DNA of 64,000 nucleotides from Methanoregulaceae archaeon (GCA_020850325.1 JADZEW010000026.1:186001-250000); one strand, 5' to 3'; positions 44,333-52,945 are shown, counted from the stretch's first letter. Numbers and translations are program-made. The notes: a model not told the origin generated them from the letters alone.

Positions 44333-44612
44333 CAATCAACCTCAGGCAGACTCAATGAGAGTGCTACACATCGCCCCGGAACCGGGCACTTATCAAGAAG
44401 TCCAGCAGGCGCGCTTGTCGGGCCGTGAGTTCCAAATCCTTAGGCTCGTGGCCGAAGGATTGGAGAGCCGGGAAATCGCCGGTTCACTCTTCCTTTCTAC
44501 GCGTACCGTTGATTTCCACCTGGCGAGTATCTACCGGAAGCTCGATGTGAACAACCGGATTCGTGCGCTGAGCGCGGCTCGGAGAGTCGGCATCCTGCAA
44601 AGCGAACTCTAG
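44322..44612 (+). CDS. LuxR-type HTH transcriptional regulator (no receiver domain)
   Basis: A 96-residue DNA-binding protein consisting of little more than a GerE/LuxR helix-turn-helix: LSGREFQILRLVAEGLESRE, IAGSLFLSTRTVDFHLASIY then RKLDVNNR. No receiver, PAS or autoinducer domain is present, so activity may depend on expression level or on a partner. The start at ATG 44322 overlaps the upstream gene by 11 nt; ATG 44355 would still retain the whole domain. It ends convergent with a second LuxR-type gene, with a 4-bp overlap of stop codons. Confidence 0.85.
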   Translation: MAVSNQPQADSMRVLHIAPEPGTYQEVQQARLSGREFQILRLVAEGLESREIAGSLFLSTRTVDFHLASIYRKLDVNNRIRALSAARRVGILQSEL

Positions 44613-45235
44613 GCGTCTTCGCCTACGCTGTTCAAGATGCTGACGCATCCCATGACCTGGTCAGACTCGTCGGTCAGAGGCAATACGCGCAAGAACATGT
44701 TGGCAAACTTGCCGTCGAGTCGGACTTCCGTCTCGTGGCCATTCAGGGCCGCGAGATGGGCGGCAACCGCGGGGTGGTTCGGGTCTGTGGTCTGAAAGAT
44801 CTCAAAGACGGTCCGGCCAACTTCCCAAAGGACGCCAAAGTGCCTCGAGGGATATTCGCCGTTGGCAATGATGTGGATCGCGAGGTCGCCGTCTGTGGCC
44901 CATACGGTCGATTTGATCTGGTCCATTGCCAGATGGAGTAAGGCGAGCGCGGCCCTGAGGTCAACGACGCCGCGCTCCTGCTCGGCAATCATCTCCGCCA
45001 GGTGGGCACGCTCAACATTAGCGTCGCGGAGTGCCCGCTCGGCCCGTTCCTTGATGATTCGGACAACCGTGTCCGTCCTGCCCATTCCGCCGACCTTGAG
45101 CTTGATCCGGAGCCAATAGGTGTTGACTGTGCCCAAGCTCAAACCCAAGCGGTGCGCGATGGCTTCGTTCGTGAGCCCCTCGACGCAGAGCTCGATGATT
45201 TCCTCTTCGCGAGGTGAGAGTTCTTTAGTTTTCAT
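44609..45235 (-). CDS. LuxR-type HTH regulator with C-terminal PAS domain
   Basis: A 208-residue regulator in an unusual domain order: the GerE helix-turn-helix is at the N-terminus (LSPREEEIIELCVEGLTNEA, IAHRLGLSLGTVNTYWLRIK, residues 6-50). A charged helical linker with coiled-coil character follows (ERAERALRDANVERAHLAEM). The C-terminal half (from about residue 105) has the PAS pattern TVWATDGDLAIHIIANGEYP, VLWEVGRTVFEIFQTTDPNH and GKFANMFLRVLPLTDESDQV. Most LuxR regulators place the sensor first. It probably responds to a small ligand or redox cue through the PAS domain. It faces the other LuxR gene. Confidence 0.88.
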   Translation of the reverse strand: MKTKELSPREEEIIELCVEGLTNEAIAHRLGLSLGTVNTYWLRIKLKVGGMGRTDTVVRIIKERAERALRDANVERAHLAEMIAEQERGVVDLRAALALLHLAMDQIKSTVWATDGDLAIHIIANGEYPSRHFGVLWEVGRTVFEIFQTTDPNHPAVAAHLAALNGHETEVRLDGKFANMFLRVLPLTDESDQVMGCVSILNSVGEDA

Positions 45236-45508
45236 GGATGGAGCAAGGTTCGAATCACCAGCATCAGAGACCTGATCGATCCTTGGCGTAAACTCGACCT
45301 AACTCACCTTTGACGAAAAGTTTACCTCAGCTACTGTGGGCTTATCTGTTGACGGTGCTTTGACTGTCTATGGAAGTACTGACAGCCTAAAGAACAGTTA
45401 GCTCGAGCCAGCTTTGAGGTCCCAGTGGCGTAGAACTCATCGGGAAGGTACGTCATCATCATCGACACATTCAGAGTTCAATCGAAGCCAAACATCCAGA
45501 GAGTTGCC
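45236..45508. other. Intergenic region without a recognised gene
   Basis: This 273-bp gap separates two divergent units. TTGACG occurs at 45349-45354 and TTGACT at 45360-45365, and an imperfect inverted repeat CTGTC/GACAG surrounds 45365-45389, but no convincing -10 element at standard spacing was found. The likely promoters for both neighbours are here but cannot be placed. Confidence 0.35.
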
Positions 45509-47764
45509 TTGCTGGGAACCCACGTTCCTCGGCGATGCGGTATTGCCTCGTTTACTGCAGATCTCGCGCAGAACTTGGTCGAAACCGAGGCTGGCTTGCG
45601 TGGTGACGCTATCGCGATGACGAATGGTCATAGCTACGACTATCCGGAGCGCGTTCGCTTCCAAATCGCGGACCAACAACCCGACCAGTATCGAGCCGCG
45701 GCGGCGTTCATCAATCAGGGCTCTTACGATGTGCTGTCGGTTCAGCATGAATACGGAATCTTCGGCGGCGAGGCTGGAGAGTACTTGCTGCATCTCGTCC
45801 GCGAGGCCAAGATGCCGATTGTGACGACACTCCACACGGTCCTTCGGGAGCCTACCGCCGCACAAAAAAAGGTGCTCGGTGAGCTACTCCAGCTCTCGGA
45901 GCGGATCGTCGTGATGAGCACTCGAGCGATCGAGCTCCTCCAGGAAGTACACGACGTCGCCCCGGAGAAGATCGACTTCATCCCGCATGGGATTCCCACG
46001 ATTCCCGAGCACTCCGACGGGGCGCTGAGGGCTCGACTGGGCGTTTCGGGACCGATGATTCTCACCTTTGGGCTCCTCTCTCCGGATAAGGGCATTGAGT
46101 TTGTGGTTCAGGCGATGCCGGCCATCCTCGCGGAGATTCCCGACGCGACCTACGTCGTCGTTGGGGCGACCCACCCCAACGTCAAGGCAGGCAGCGGCGA
46201 GCGCTACCGTGAACAACTCGAAGCTCTGGCTGCCGAACTTGGAGTCGCCGATCATGTCGTGTTTGTTAACGACTACGTGCCGATCGAAGAACTGGTCGAG
46301 TATCTGGCGGCGATGGACATCTACATCACGCCGTACTTGAACCCAAATCAAATCACATCGGGAACCTTGGCCTATGCGGTCGGGGCGGGGCGGGCAGTCG
46401 TCTCAACTCCCTACACCTACGCCGAAGAGCTCCTGAGCGAGGGCAGGGGGATGCTCGTTCCCTACCGGGACGCAAGCGCGATTGCGGCTGCAGTAACAAG
46501 GATTCAAGTCAACGAAGACGAACGTCGAACGATGGAGCGACGTGCCGCCGAGTTCGGCGATAGCATGCGCTGGCCCAAAGTCGGGCGACGTTACTTGGAG
46601 TGCTTTAGCCAGGCTCTCGAGGACAGCAGCCCCCGCATGAAGACGATTGTTCGTCGTGCTGTCGTAAAGCCCGGCGTTGAACCCTCATGGGCTTTGCCGA
46701 ACTTCCACCACCTCTGCGAGATGACCGACGACACCGGACTCATGCAGCACGCGATCTACACCGTGCCCCGGCGATCCGAAGGCTATTGTGTCGATGACAA
46801 TGCCCGTGCCCTCTGGCTTACCGCCCGCCTCGAGGCGCAAGCTGGACTGAGTCCTGAGATCTTCTCGATGCAGGGCACCTACCTGAGCTTCGTCATCGAC
46901 GCGTTCAATCCCGAAAACCGGCGCTTCCGAAACTTCATGAGCTACTCCCGGACGTGGCTCGAGCGTTCCGGGTCTGAGGACTCTCAGGGACGATCGTTGT
47001 GGGGATTGGGCACGCTCATCCGCTACACCCGCAATGTCGACCGGCGCAACGCCGCTCAGAGCATCTTTGTGCAGGCGGCGCCCGGGATGATCGACACCAC
47101 CAGCCCGCGCACGTGGGCCTACGCCGTGCTCGCGCTGGATGAGTATCTGGAGGCATTCCCGAACAACCACGCGATGCGTCAGCTGTTTGTCACGATGGCC
47201 ATGCGACTGATGCACGTCGCCGAGCAGAACTCGAGTGCCGACTGGCCCTGGTTCGAGCAAAGCCTGTCGTACGCCAATGCTCGCCTGCCTCAGGCGCTCC
47301 TGATTGCTGGCCAGTCGCTGGCCAACCCGAGCATGATCGGGGCTGGATTGCGGGCCCTCAACTGGTTAATGAGGTTGCAGACCGGACCGGGCGGCGTCTT
47401 CATGCCGATTGGATCGGAGGGATTCTACGCGCGCGACGGGATTCGGGCCGACTTTGACCAGCAGCCGCTGGAAGCGTGGGCATCGGTCTCCGCCTGCCTC
47501 AGCGCCCAATCGGTGACCGACGAACTTGTGTGGAATGCGGAAGCAAACCGTGCCTACGAGTGGTTCATCGGCAAGAACGTCCTCGGGATCCCCCTTTACG
47601 ATTCGTCCTCCGGCGGCTGTAACGACGGACTGCACTCCGGACGCATCAACGGCAATCAGGGGGCCGAGTCGACCCTTTCGTATCTTTGCGCGCTCATCGA
47701 GCTCCAGCAGTGGAAGAGGGTCGAGCGCTCCGTTATCCCAGTAGGAAGCCATGAGATCAACTAA
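45509..47764 (+). CDS. GT4 glycosyltransferase fused to an alpha/alpha-toroid glycosidase-like domain
   Basis: A 751-residue two-domain protein. Residues 1-370 form a GT-B retaining glycosyltransferase of family 4: the N-terminal GTHVPRRCGIASFTADLAQN, HEYGIFGGEAGEYLLHL, the nucleotide-sugar region FGLLSPDKGIEFVVQAMPAI, and AYAVGAGRAVVSTPYTYAEE with the E-x7-E-like end. Residues 380-751 match an alpha/alpha-barrel (YCVDDNARALWLTARLEAQA, STRTWAYAVLALDEYLEAF-type sequence, DQQPLEAWASVSACLSAQSV, CNDGLHSGRINGNQGAESTL). The next gene (GH130) overlaps by 14 nt. The start is unclear: only TTG 45509 is available in frame near the family start, and the expected first residues (VA before LLGTH) lie upstream of it. 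Confidence 0.86.
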   Translation: MLGTHVPRRCGIASFTADLAQNLVETEAGLRGDAIAMTNGHSYDYPERVRFQIADQQPDQYRAAAAFINQGSYDVLSVQHEYGIFGGEAGEYLLHLVREAKMPIVTTLHTVLREPTAAQKKVLGELLQLSERIVVMSTRAIELLQEVHDVAPEKIDFIPHGIPTIPEHSDGALRARLGVSGPMILTFGLLSPDKGIEFVVQAMPAILAEIPDATYVVVGATHPNVKAGSGERYREQLEALAAELGVADHVVFVNDYVPIEELVEYLAAMDIYITPYLNPNQITSGTLAYAVGAGRAVVSTPYTYAEELLSEGRGMLVPYRDASAIAAAVTRIQVNEDERRTMERRAAEFGDSMRWPKVGRRYLECFSQALEDSSPRMKTIVRRAVVKPGVEPSWALPNFHHLCEMTDDTGLMQHAIYTVPRRSEGYCVDDNARALWLTARLEAQAGLSPEIFSMQGTYLSFVIDAFNPENRRFRNFMSYSRTWLERSGSEDSQGRSLWGLGTLIRYTRNVDRRNAAQSIFVQAAPGMIDTTSPRTWAYAVLALDEYLEAFPNNHAMRQLFVTMAMRLMHVAEQNSSADWPWFEQSLSYANARLPQALLIAGQSLANPSMIGAGLRALNWLMRLQTGPGGVFMPIGSEGFYARDGIRADFDQQPLEAWASVSACLSAQSVTDELVWNAEANRAYEWFIGKNVLGIPLYDSSSGGCNDGLHSGRINGNQGAESTLSYLCALIELQQWKRVERSVIPVGSHEIN

Positions 47765-48755
47765 GTTCGATGTTCTGCTAACTCGCCATCCGAAGAACCC
47801 GATTCTGACGGCTGCCGACTGGCCCTATCCCGTTCACTCGGTGTTCAATCCCGGGGCGACCAAGCTCAAGGATGGGACGACCTTGTTGCTCTGCCGCGTC
47901 GAGGACCGTCGAGGCATTTCCCACTTCTGTGCCGCCCGTTCCGCGAATGGCATCGATGGGTGGGTGATCGATCCAAAACCGACGCTCGAGCACGATCCGA
48001 TCCGCTTTCCCGAAGAGCTATGGGGAATCGAAGACCCTCGCATCACTTATGTGCCGGAAGTCGGTGAATACCTGATCGCGTACACCGCGTTCGGCAAATC
48101 CGGGCCGGGTGTGGCGATCGCATCGACCACCGACTTCATCGAGTTTGAGCGTTACGGACTGGCTATGCAGGCCGATGACAAGGACGCCGCACTCTTCCCG
48201 CGACGGTTCAATGGCGAGTTTGCCCTGATTCACCGCCCTTCCACGCCTCAGGACGCGAGCATGTGGATTTCGTTCTCGCCCGACCTGCGCAACTGGGGTG
48301 GACACACGATCCTGCTGCCCGCCCGACGAGGTGCCTGGTGGGACGCTAACAAGATCGGCCTATCGCCCCCGCCGATCGAGACGGACCGGGGCTGGCTGAT
48401 TGTCTACCACGGCGTGCGGCGCCATGCCTCGGGGTCGATCTATCGGCTCGGGCTTGCGCTGTTCGACAAGGAAAACCCAGGCGTTTGCCTATCGCGGGGC
48501 CAATCGTGGATGTTTGGCCCGGAAGAGCCCTACGAGCACGTGGGCGATGTCGGCAACGCCATTTTCCCTTGCGGTTACACCATCGCCGAAGACGGCGATA
48601 CGATCCGCTTCTATTACGGCGCGGCCGATACGACGATTTGCGCGGCGACCGGAAGCATCTCCGAGATGCTCGAGTGGCTCGAGCGCGATGGAAGCGAGTT
48701 CACCGGCGTCGCTGGCCAACTCGCCGAACGGGAAGCACGAATCCTACCGCCGTAG
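47751..48755 (+). CDS. GH130 family glycoside phosphorylase/hydrolase
   Basis: GH130 enzymes are mainly beta-mannoside phosphorylases, with some hydrolases. The 334-residue product has the five-bladed propeller features of the family: VFNPGATKLKDGTTLLLCRV, the catalytic-region GIEDPRITYVPEVGEYLIAY, DKDAALFPRRFNGEFALIHR and the C-terminal GNAIFPCGYTIAEDGDTIRF then YYGAADTTI. The catalytic Asp is probably in EDPRIT. It overlaps the preceding GT4-toroid gene by 14 nt, so the two proteins act on the same polymer, likely a mannoside or related oligosaccharide used for storage or as a compatible solute. Confidence 0.92.
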   Translation: MRSTKFDVLLTRHPKNPILTAADWPYPVHSVFNPGATKLKDGTTLLLCRVEDRRGISHFCAARSANGIDGWVIDPKPTLEHDPIRFPEELWGIEDPRITYVPEVGEYLIAYTAFGKSGPGVAIASTTDFIEFERYGLAMQADDKDAALFPRRFNGEFALIHRPSTPQDASMWISFSPDLRNWGGHTILLPARRGAWWDANKIGLSPPPIETDRGWLIVYHGVRRHASGSIYRLGLALFDKENPGVCLSRGQSWMFGPEEPYEHVGDVGNAIFPCGYTIAEDGDTIRFYYGAADTTICAATGSISEMLEWLERDGSEFTGVAGQLAEREARILPP

Positions 48756-48818
48756 ATCAAGTTTCACTCCGCACTGAAAGTTCAAACCTCGCAGGTACAA
48801 TGCCGCGTAGAACGAGCT

Positions 48819-49979
48819 ATGCCCATCTCCCCAGAACGGATCGTCGGCGCCGACCTGATGGACATCCACGATAAGGTGGTTGCCGGAACTCGCCTGTCTT
48901 TTGAAGACGGGCTGCGCCTGTTCAAATCGCCCAACCTGACCGCGGTCGGCTATCTCGCCAACATCGACCGCGAACGGCGACACGGCGGACGCACCTATTA
49001 CGTGCGCAACCAGCACATCAACTACACGAACATCTGCAACAAGTTCTGCAAGTTCTGTTCGTTCTATGCGAAGAAGGGTGGCCCCGCGCCGTACGAGATG
49101 AGCCTGGACGAAGTCAAGCGCCGCCTCGAGTGGCACAAAGACGTTCCGCTGACTGAGATCCACATGGTCGGCGGCATCAACCCGCGACTTCCCTATCAGT
49201 ACTATCTCGACCTCGTCCGGTTGGTGAAGGACTCCCGCCCCGGCGTCCACGTCAAGGCGTTCACCGCCGTCGAGATCGTCGAGATTGCCCGCCAAGGCAA
49301 GGTGACGATCGAGCAGGCACTGGCCGACCTCATTGAAGCTGGGCTCGACTCGCTCCCCGGTGGCGGCATCGAGGTCCTGAGCGACCGCGTCCACGAAGAG
49401 TTGTTCGGGCGCAAGCTTCGCGGTGAAGAGTGGAAGATGGTGGCCCGCGCGGCCGCCCAGCTTGGCCTGAAGCAGTACGCGACCATGCTCTACGGCCATA
49501 TCGAAACGCTGGAAGAACGGGTCGACCATCTAATCCAGCTGCGCGAGCTGCAGGACGAGACGGGCCACTTCCTCACGTTCACCCCGCTATCGTTCCACCC
49601 CGAAGGCACGGAGCTGGAGCACATCGAGCATGCGACCGCCGATGATGACCTCCGAACGATCGCCGTGTCGCGCTTGATGCTCGACAACTTCGAGCACATC
49701 AAGAGCTTCTGGATCATGAACACCGTGCCGGTGACTCAAGCCGCAATCTGGTACGGCGCCGACGACGTGGACGGCACCGTCCACGAATACGAGATCACGT
49801 ACAAGGATGATGACTTTGGCAACAAGTCGCAAGCCCTCACACGCGACAACATGATCCGCATGATCGAAGAGGTCGGACGCATCGCGGTCGAGCGAGACTC
49901 GCTGTACAACGAGATCGTTCGCGACGACGAGCCCGTGCCCGAACCCAAGATGACCGCGCTGCCAATGGCGAAGGTCTGA
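48819..49979 (+). CDS. mqnE: Aminofutalosine synthase MqnE (radical SAM)
   Basis: A radical SAM enzyme that condenses dehydrochorismate-derived 3-[(1-carboxyvinyl)oxy]benzoate with SAM to aminofutalosine, in the futalosine route to menaquinone. The [4Fe-4S] cluster motif is CxxxCxxC at C73, C77, C80 (NICNKFCKFC). The surrounding QHINYTNIC and FYAKKGGPAPYEMSLDEV then EIHMVGGINPRLPYQYYLDL and GGGIEVLSDRVHEELFG are typical of MqnE/MqnC proteins. The closer match to MqnE is based on the RNQHINYTN and GHIETLEERVDHLIQLRELQ patterns. The other mqn genes are not in this window. A TACAAT lies 17 nt before ATG 48819. Confidence 0.93.
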   Translation: MPISPERIVGADLMDIHDKVVAGTRLSFEDGLRLFKSPNLTAVGYLANIDRERRHGGRTYYVRNQHINYTNICNKFCKFCSFYAKKGGPAPYEMSLDEVKRRLEWHKDVPLTEIHMVGGINPRLPYQYYLDLVRLVKDSRPGVHVKAFTAVEIVEIARQGKVTIEQALADLIEAGLDSLPGGGIEVLSDRVHEELFGRKLRGEEWKMVARAAAQLGLKQYATMLYGHIETLEERVDHLIQLRELQDETGHFLTFTPLSFHPEGTELEHIEHATADDDLRTIAVSRLMLDNFEHIKSFWIMNTVPVTQAAIWYGADDVDGTVHEYEITYKDDDFGNKSQALTRDNMIRMIEEVGRIAVERDSLYNEIVRDDEPVPEPKMTALPMAKV

Positions 49980-50084
49980 GGTAAGCCAGTAATTGCACCG
50001 GGATTTCGATGGATTGGCCGTAATCTGGGTGAAGCGGGTTACAATGGATGTAAGAACCGTATGACTGGGTTCGGAGGTAATCAC

Positions 50085-50726
50085 ATGGGGAGCAGAATGA
50101 AGATTGTGTTGATGGGCGTCGCGATGGGCGTCGTGGCGGGCGCAAATGCGCAGATGTTTATCAACGGTAACTTTGAAGCGGGCGATCTCAGCTTCTGGAA
50201 CATTGCGACGACCACGAACGGTCAGTCGGTGAGTCAATCGGCGGTTCTGTACGACATCGATGGCCCGGGCTTTCGGCCCACCAACTTTGCCGGAAGGTTC
50301 CAAGTGGGTCGGATCAATACGAGCACGGCGACCGGCGGTATCGAACTCACTCAGAATCTGAATCTGATCGGCGGCTGGCAGTACTATTTCGATTTCGACT
50401 GGGCAGTGCAGCGCACCGGGACGGCGAACAACGCCGAGGGCGGAATCTTCTCGCTGATCGTGAACGGGACCGCGATCACCACCCGGGCAGCGGGACCAAC
50501 GACGGGATCGACCCCGATCTACGGTCATATCACGAGTATCTTCACGCCGACGACAAACGGGACCTACTCGGTTGGCGCTAGGATCGTGCGACCGTTCACC
50601 CCTCCAGGCGATATGTATCAGTACGTGGACAACTTCGCGGTCACCGCGATTGTCCCCGAGCCCGGCACCATGGCGGTTATCGCTCTTGGTGGCGCGTTCC
50701 TTGCTCGCCGACGACGAAAGGCGTAA
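50085..50726 (+). CDS. PEP-CTERM sorting domain-containing protein
   Basis: An exported protein predicted to be processed by the exosortase encoded at 22.5-23.5 kb. From ATG 50085 (GGAGG 7 nt upstream) it has 213 residues; ATG 50097 is an alternative with GGGAG upstream. A signal peptide (KIVLMGVAMGVVAGANA) is followed by a beta-sandwich-like domain starting FINGNFEAGDLSFWNIATTT, as in carbohydrate-binding or choice-of-anchor modules. The C-terminus is a complete PEP-CTERM signal: the VPEPGTMAVIALGGAFLA segment, with the PEP motif, a transmembrane helix and the basic end RRRRKA. It follows mqnE by about 100 nt and is followed by a strong terminator. Confidence 0.92.
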   Translation: MGSRMKIVLMGVAMGVVAGANAQMFINGNFEAGDLSFWNIATTTNGQSVSQSAVLYDIDGPGFRPTNFAGRFQVGRINTSTATGGIELTQNLNLIGGWQYYFDFDWAVQRTGTANNAEGGIFSLIVNGTAITTRAAGPTTGSTPIYGHITSIFTPTTNGTYSVGARIVRPFTPPGDMYQYVDNFAVTAIVPEPGTMAVIALGGAFLARRRRKA

Positions 50727-50742
50727 GGCGTTCCATAACTTG

Positions 50743-50777
50743 AAGAAGGGCAAGCCGACATTCGGCTTGCCCTTCTT
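50743..50777. terminator. Perfect 16-bp hairpin between the PEP-CTERM gene and yajQ
   Basis: AAGAAGGGCAAGCCGA (50743-50758) pairs perfectly with TCGGCTTGCCCTTCTT (50762-50777) around a CAT loop. A short pyrimidine run follows. It terminates the upstream gene and may act in both directions. The -35 of yajQ lies in its right arm. Confidence 0.85.
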
Positions 50778-50794
50778 GCTGTGCCCGGTACAAT
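50767..50794 (+). promoter_or_regulatory. Promoter of a leaderless yajQ transcript
   Basis: TTGCCC (50767-50772), a 16-bp spacer and TACAAT (50789-50794). The hexamer is 6 nt (CTCAAC) before GTG 50801, and there is no Shine-Dalgarno. Confidence 0.55.
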
Positions 50795-50800
50795 CTCAAC

Positions 50801-51295
50801 GTGGCAGCCAAAGAATTCTCTTTTGACGTCGTTTCCCGTGTGGACCAACAAGAGGTTCGAAACGCGGTTCAGCAGGCGGAGCGAGAGCTTGAGAACCGGT
50901 ACGACTTCAAGGGTTCGAAGTGCGAGATCAAGTTCGAGAAGGACGAGATCACCCTCATCGCCGACGACGAGTTCAAGATGGAGCAGCTCAAGGACATCTT
51001 GGTGTCCAAGCTCCTCAAGCGCGGCATCGACATGCGCCAGATCGGCTACGGCAAAGTGGAAGCTGGCTCGGGCCTGACCATCCGCCAGAAGGTCGAGTTC
51101 AAGGTCGGCATTCCCCAAGACGAGGCCAAGAAGATCAACAAGATGATCAAGGACAAGGGGCTGAAAGTGAACAGCCAGATCCAAGGCGAGGAACTGCGCG
51201 TGTCGGGCAAGGACAAGGATGAGCTTCAGAAGGCGATCGCGTTCCTCAAGGGGTTGGACTTGCCGTTTCCGATCGAGTTCGTGAACATGCGGTAG
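50801..51295 (+). CDS. yajQ: YajQ-family cyclic di-GMP/nucleotide-binding protein
   Basis: A 164-residue cytoplasmic protein of the UPF0234/YajQ family, which has two ferredoxin-like domains and binds cyclic di-GMP in some bacteria. The whole family pattern is present: KEFSFDVVSRVDQQEVRNAV, NRYDFKGSKCEIKFEKDEIT, KLLKRGIDMRQIGYGKVEAG and KKINKMIKDKGLKVNSQIQG then GEELRVSGKDKDELQKAI. It starts with GTG. It may link second-messenger levels to transcription or to motility, but the function in this organism is not known. Confidence 0.96.
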   Translation: MAAKEFSFDVVSRVDQQEVRNAVQQAERELENRYDFKGSKCEIKFEKDEITLIADDEFKMEQLKDILVSKLLKRGIDMRQIGYGKVEAGSGLTIRQKVEFKVGIPQDEAKKINKMIKDKGLKVNSQIQGEELRVSGKDKDELQKAIAFLKGLDLPFPIEFVNMR

Positions 51296-51487
51296 TGGTT
51301 TCAGTTGTCTTAGAGCGCGTGTTCGTGTCGCGAGTAAGCGAAGTGGCCATCGCCAGCATCCCGGACCGGAAGTGCGCCCGGTGAGCTCTACCAGTTGGGG
51401 CGGTCGCTTGACACCCGCATGCGCCTAGGTTCCGCAAGAATTGCATCTTCTGCTCCCAAAGTGTGTTAAGGTAAGCGCACAACGACC

Positions 51488-52093
51488 ATGCGCACCAACT
51501 ACATCCTCGTCGATCTTGAGAACGTCCAGCCGGAATCGGTGGAAGCACTCGATCACGAGCATTGCCGCATCGTCGTGTTCGTCGGCGCGAATCAGTCCAA
51601 GATCTCGATCAAGCTTGCCTGCTCACTCCAGCAGTGTGGGGATAGGGCGAAGTACCAGTTCATCAGTGGCTCTGGCCACAATAACCTCGACTTCCACGTC
51701 GCGTTCTACCTCGGACAACTCGCGGCCGAGCATCCCGGTGCCTACTTTCATGTCGTGTCAAAGGATGCGGGTTTTGATCCCCTGATCCAGCACCTCAAGT
51801 CCCGCAAAATCGGGGCCGCGAGGGTCGCCAGCACAGGCGACATTCCTTTCGTGAAGGCAGCGACGAGCCACACTCCTGAGCAACGCGTCCAGTTGGTCGT
51901 CGACAGACTTTGCCTTCCCAAAGCAACACGCCCTCGGACCATCAAGACGCTCTCAAGCTCGATCAACGCGCATTTCCAGAAGTCGCTCACGGATGCTCAA
52001 GTGACCGAGGTTATCGACGGACTTCGAAAACGCAAGTTCGTCTCCTTGGTCGAAAACAACGTCCACTACGAAGTGCCATTGAATACGGCGTAG
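51488..52093 (+). CDS. PIN/NYN-like domain protein
   Basis: A 201-residue protein. The N-terminal 130 residues have the PIN/NYN ribonuclease layout: an acidic first strand TNYILVDLENVQPESV (Asp, Glu), a middle acidic ISGSGHNNLDFHVAFYLGQL and a third VVSKDAGFDPLIQHLKSRKI (Asp). These are the positions of the metal-binding acidic residues in this superfamily. The C-terminal 60 residues (IKTLSSSINAHFQKSLTDAQ, VTEVIDGLRKRKFVSLVENN) form a helical domain resembling a winged helix, probably for nucleic acid binding. It may be an RNA- or DNA-directed nuclease. No antitoxin-like partner is adjacent. Confidence 0.8.
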   Translation: MRTNYILVDLENVQPESVEALDHEHCRIVVFVGANQSKISIKLACSLQQCGDRAKYQFISGSGHNNLDFHVAFYLGQLAAEHPGAYFHVVSKDAGFDPLIQHLKSRKIGAARVASTGDIPFVKAATSHTPEQRVQLVVDRLCLPKATRPRTIKTLSSSINAHFQKSLTDAQVTEVIDGLRKRKFVSLVENNVHYEVPLNTA

Positions 52094-52124
52094 TCACCGA
52101 TCCCCGCCCCCGAATCGTCGTAAG

Positions 52125-52883
52125 CTACTTCTTCGCCGGATCAGCCGAGCCGTTCCACCAGCCGTTGTCCAGGACACCATCGCCGTCGTAGTCATCCAGT
52201 TGCAGCAGCGTGAACGTCTTAGCATGTCCGTCGGCGAAGGCAACCGCAACCCGGTCTGCATGGCGCTCCGCGGGCGTGGATCGGCATCCGAACGGCCCTG
52301 AACCGCACTCGGCCCCATCACCATAGTAGCCGCTGGGCTTGCCGCTGCCACGGAGCGAGGGCAATGGGGGATCGATGGTGTACTCGCCGCCGCTGGTCGT
52401 CCCATTATCGCGACGAACGCCGCGGGTGTCCGCGACCACGATCGTCGATGATGTATGGCTGATTTCCGAGTCTCGCGCTGCAAAGGGCAGGTTGGGCGCG
52501 AGTTCACGCGAGTTGCCGAGGTACTGGTAGTTGATCCCGTAGCCGCCATAGGTGCGGTTCTGGTTGTGAGCCCACTTCTTGCCGTACACCTCAAGCGAAG
52601 CGTTGGGCGCGATGAACACTTCTTCCGTCTTCACGTACTGAAAGATCCGGTCAGCCCAGCGAACTCGCGGATTCCACGAGGAGGGGCTGCTGTGGTGAGG
52701 ATAGCCGTCGCTATCCTCGGTGTACATCATGACTGCAAGGCCAATCTGCTTGAGATTCGAGATTGATTGGGTCTTCCGAGCCGCCACTTTAGCTTGGACG
52801 AACACCGGGAAAAGGATAGCGGCAAGGATCGCAATGATAGCGATGACGACCAAGAGTTCGATGAGGGTGAAGGCGCGACGCAT
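52125..52883 (-). CDS. Prepilin-like (DUF1559-type) protein with N-terminal methylation signal
   Basis: The protein begins with a type IV prepilin signal: [20 protein letters not shown] then [12 protein letters not shown], with the cleavage site before FTLIE and E at +5. The mature domain has the DUF1559-like start [30 protein letters not shown] (split here for length) and a periplasmic beta-rich domain with [14 protein letters not shown] and [17 protein letters not shown], the last part being diagnostic of the family. These pseudopilin-like proteins are widespread in Planctomycetes, Verrucomicrobia and Armatimonadota, but their function is mostly unknown. At 252 residues it is of usual length. 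It is convergent with the PIN/NYN gene. Confidence 0.93.
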   Translation of the reverse strand: MRRAFTLIELLVVIAIIAILAAILFPVFVQAKVAARKTQSISNLKQIGLAVMMYTEDSDGYPHHSSPSSWNPRVRWADRIFQYVKTEEVFIAPNASLEVYGKKWAHNQNRTYGGYGINYQYLGNSRELAPNLPFAARDSEISHTSSTIVVADTRGVRRDNGTTSGGEYTIDPPLPSLRGSGKPSGYYGDGAECGSGPFGCRSTPAERHADRVAVAFADGHAKTFTLLQLDDYDGDGVLDNGWWNGSADPAKK

Positions 52884-52945
52884 AACGACCTGTAGTCTCT
52901 TTCAAGCTGGGATGATCAAAGTTGCCTAGGCTGTCTATCCTTTGT

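Noticed and set aside
45245-45275. GGTTCGAATC resembling a tRNA T-arm
   Set aside because: No acceptor, D or anticodon arm lies on either side; the adjacent sequence is the start of the LuxR-PAS gene.
49587-50753. 388-codon open frame on the minus strand
   Set aside because: It runs antisense through mqnE and the PEP-CTERM gene, both of which are well supported.
51350-51425. tRNA-like stretch on the minus strand (CAACTGGTAGAGC then ACCGG...CCGGT)
   Set aside because: The D-arm and anticodon-arm segments look tRNA-like, but no GGTTCGANTCC T-arm follows, the D-stem has a mismatch, and no acceptor stem can be paired. At most it is a degenerate remnant.
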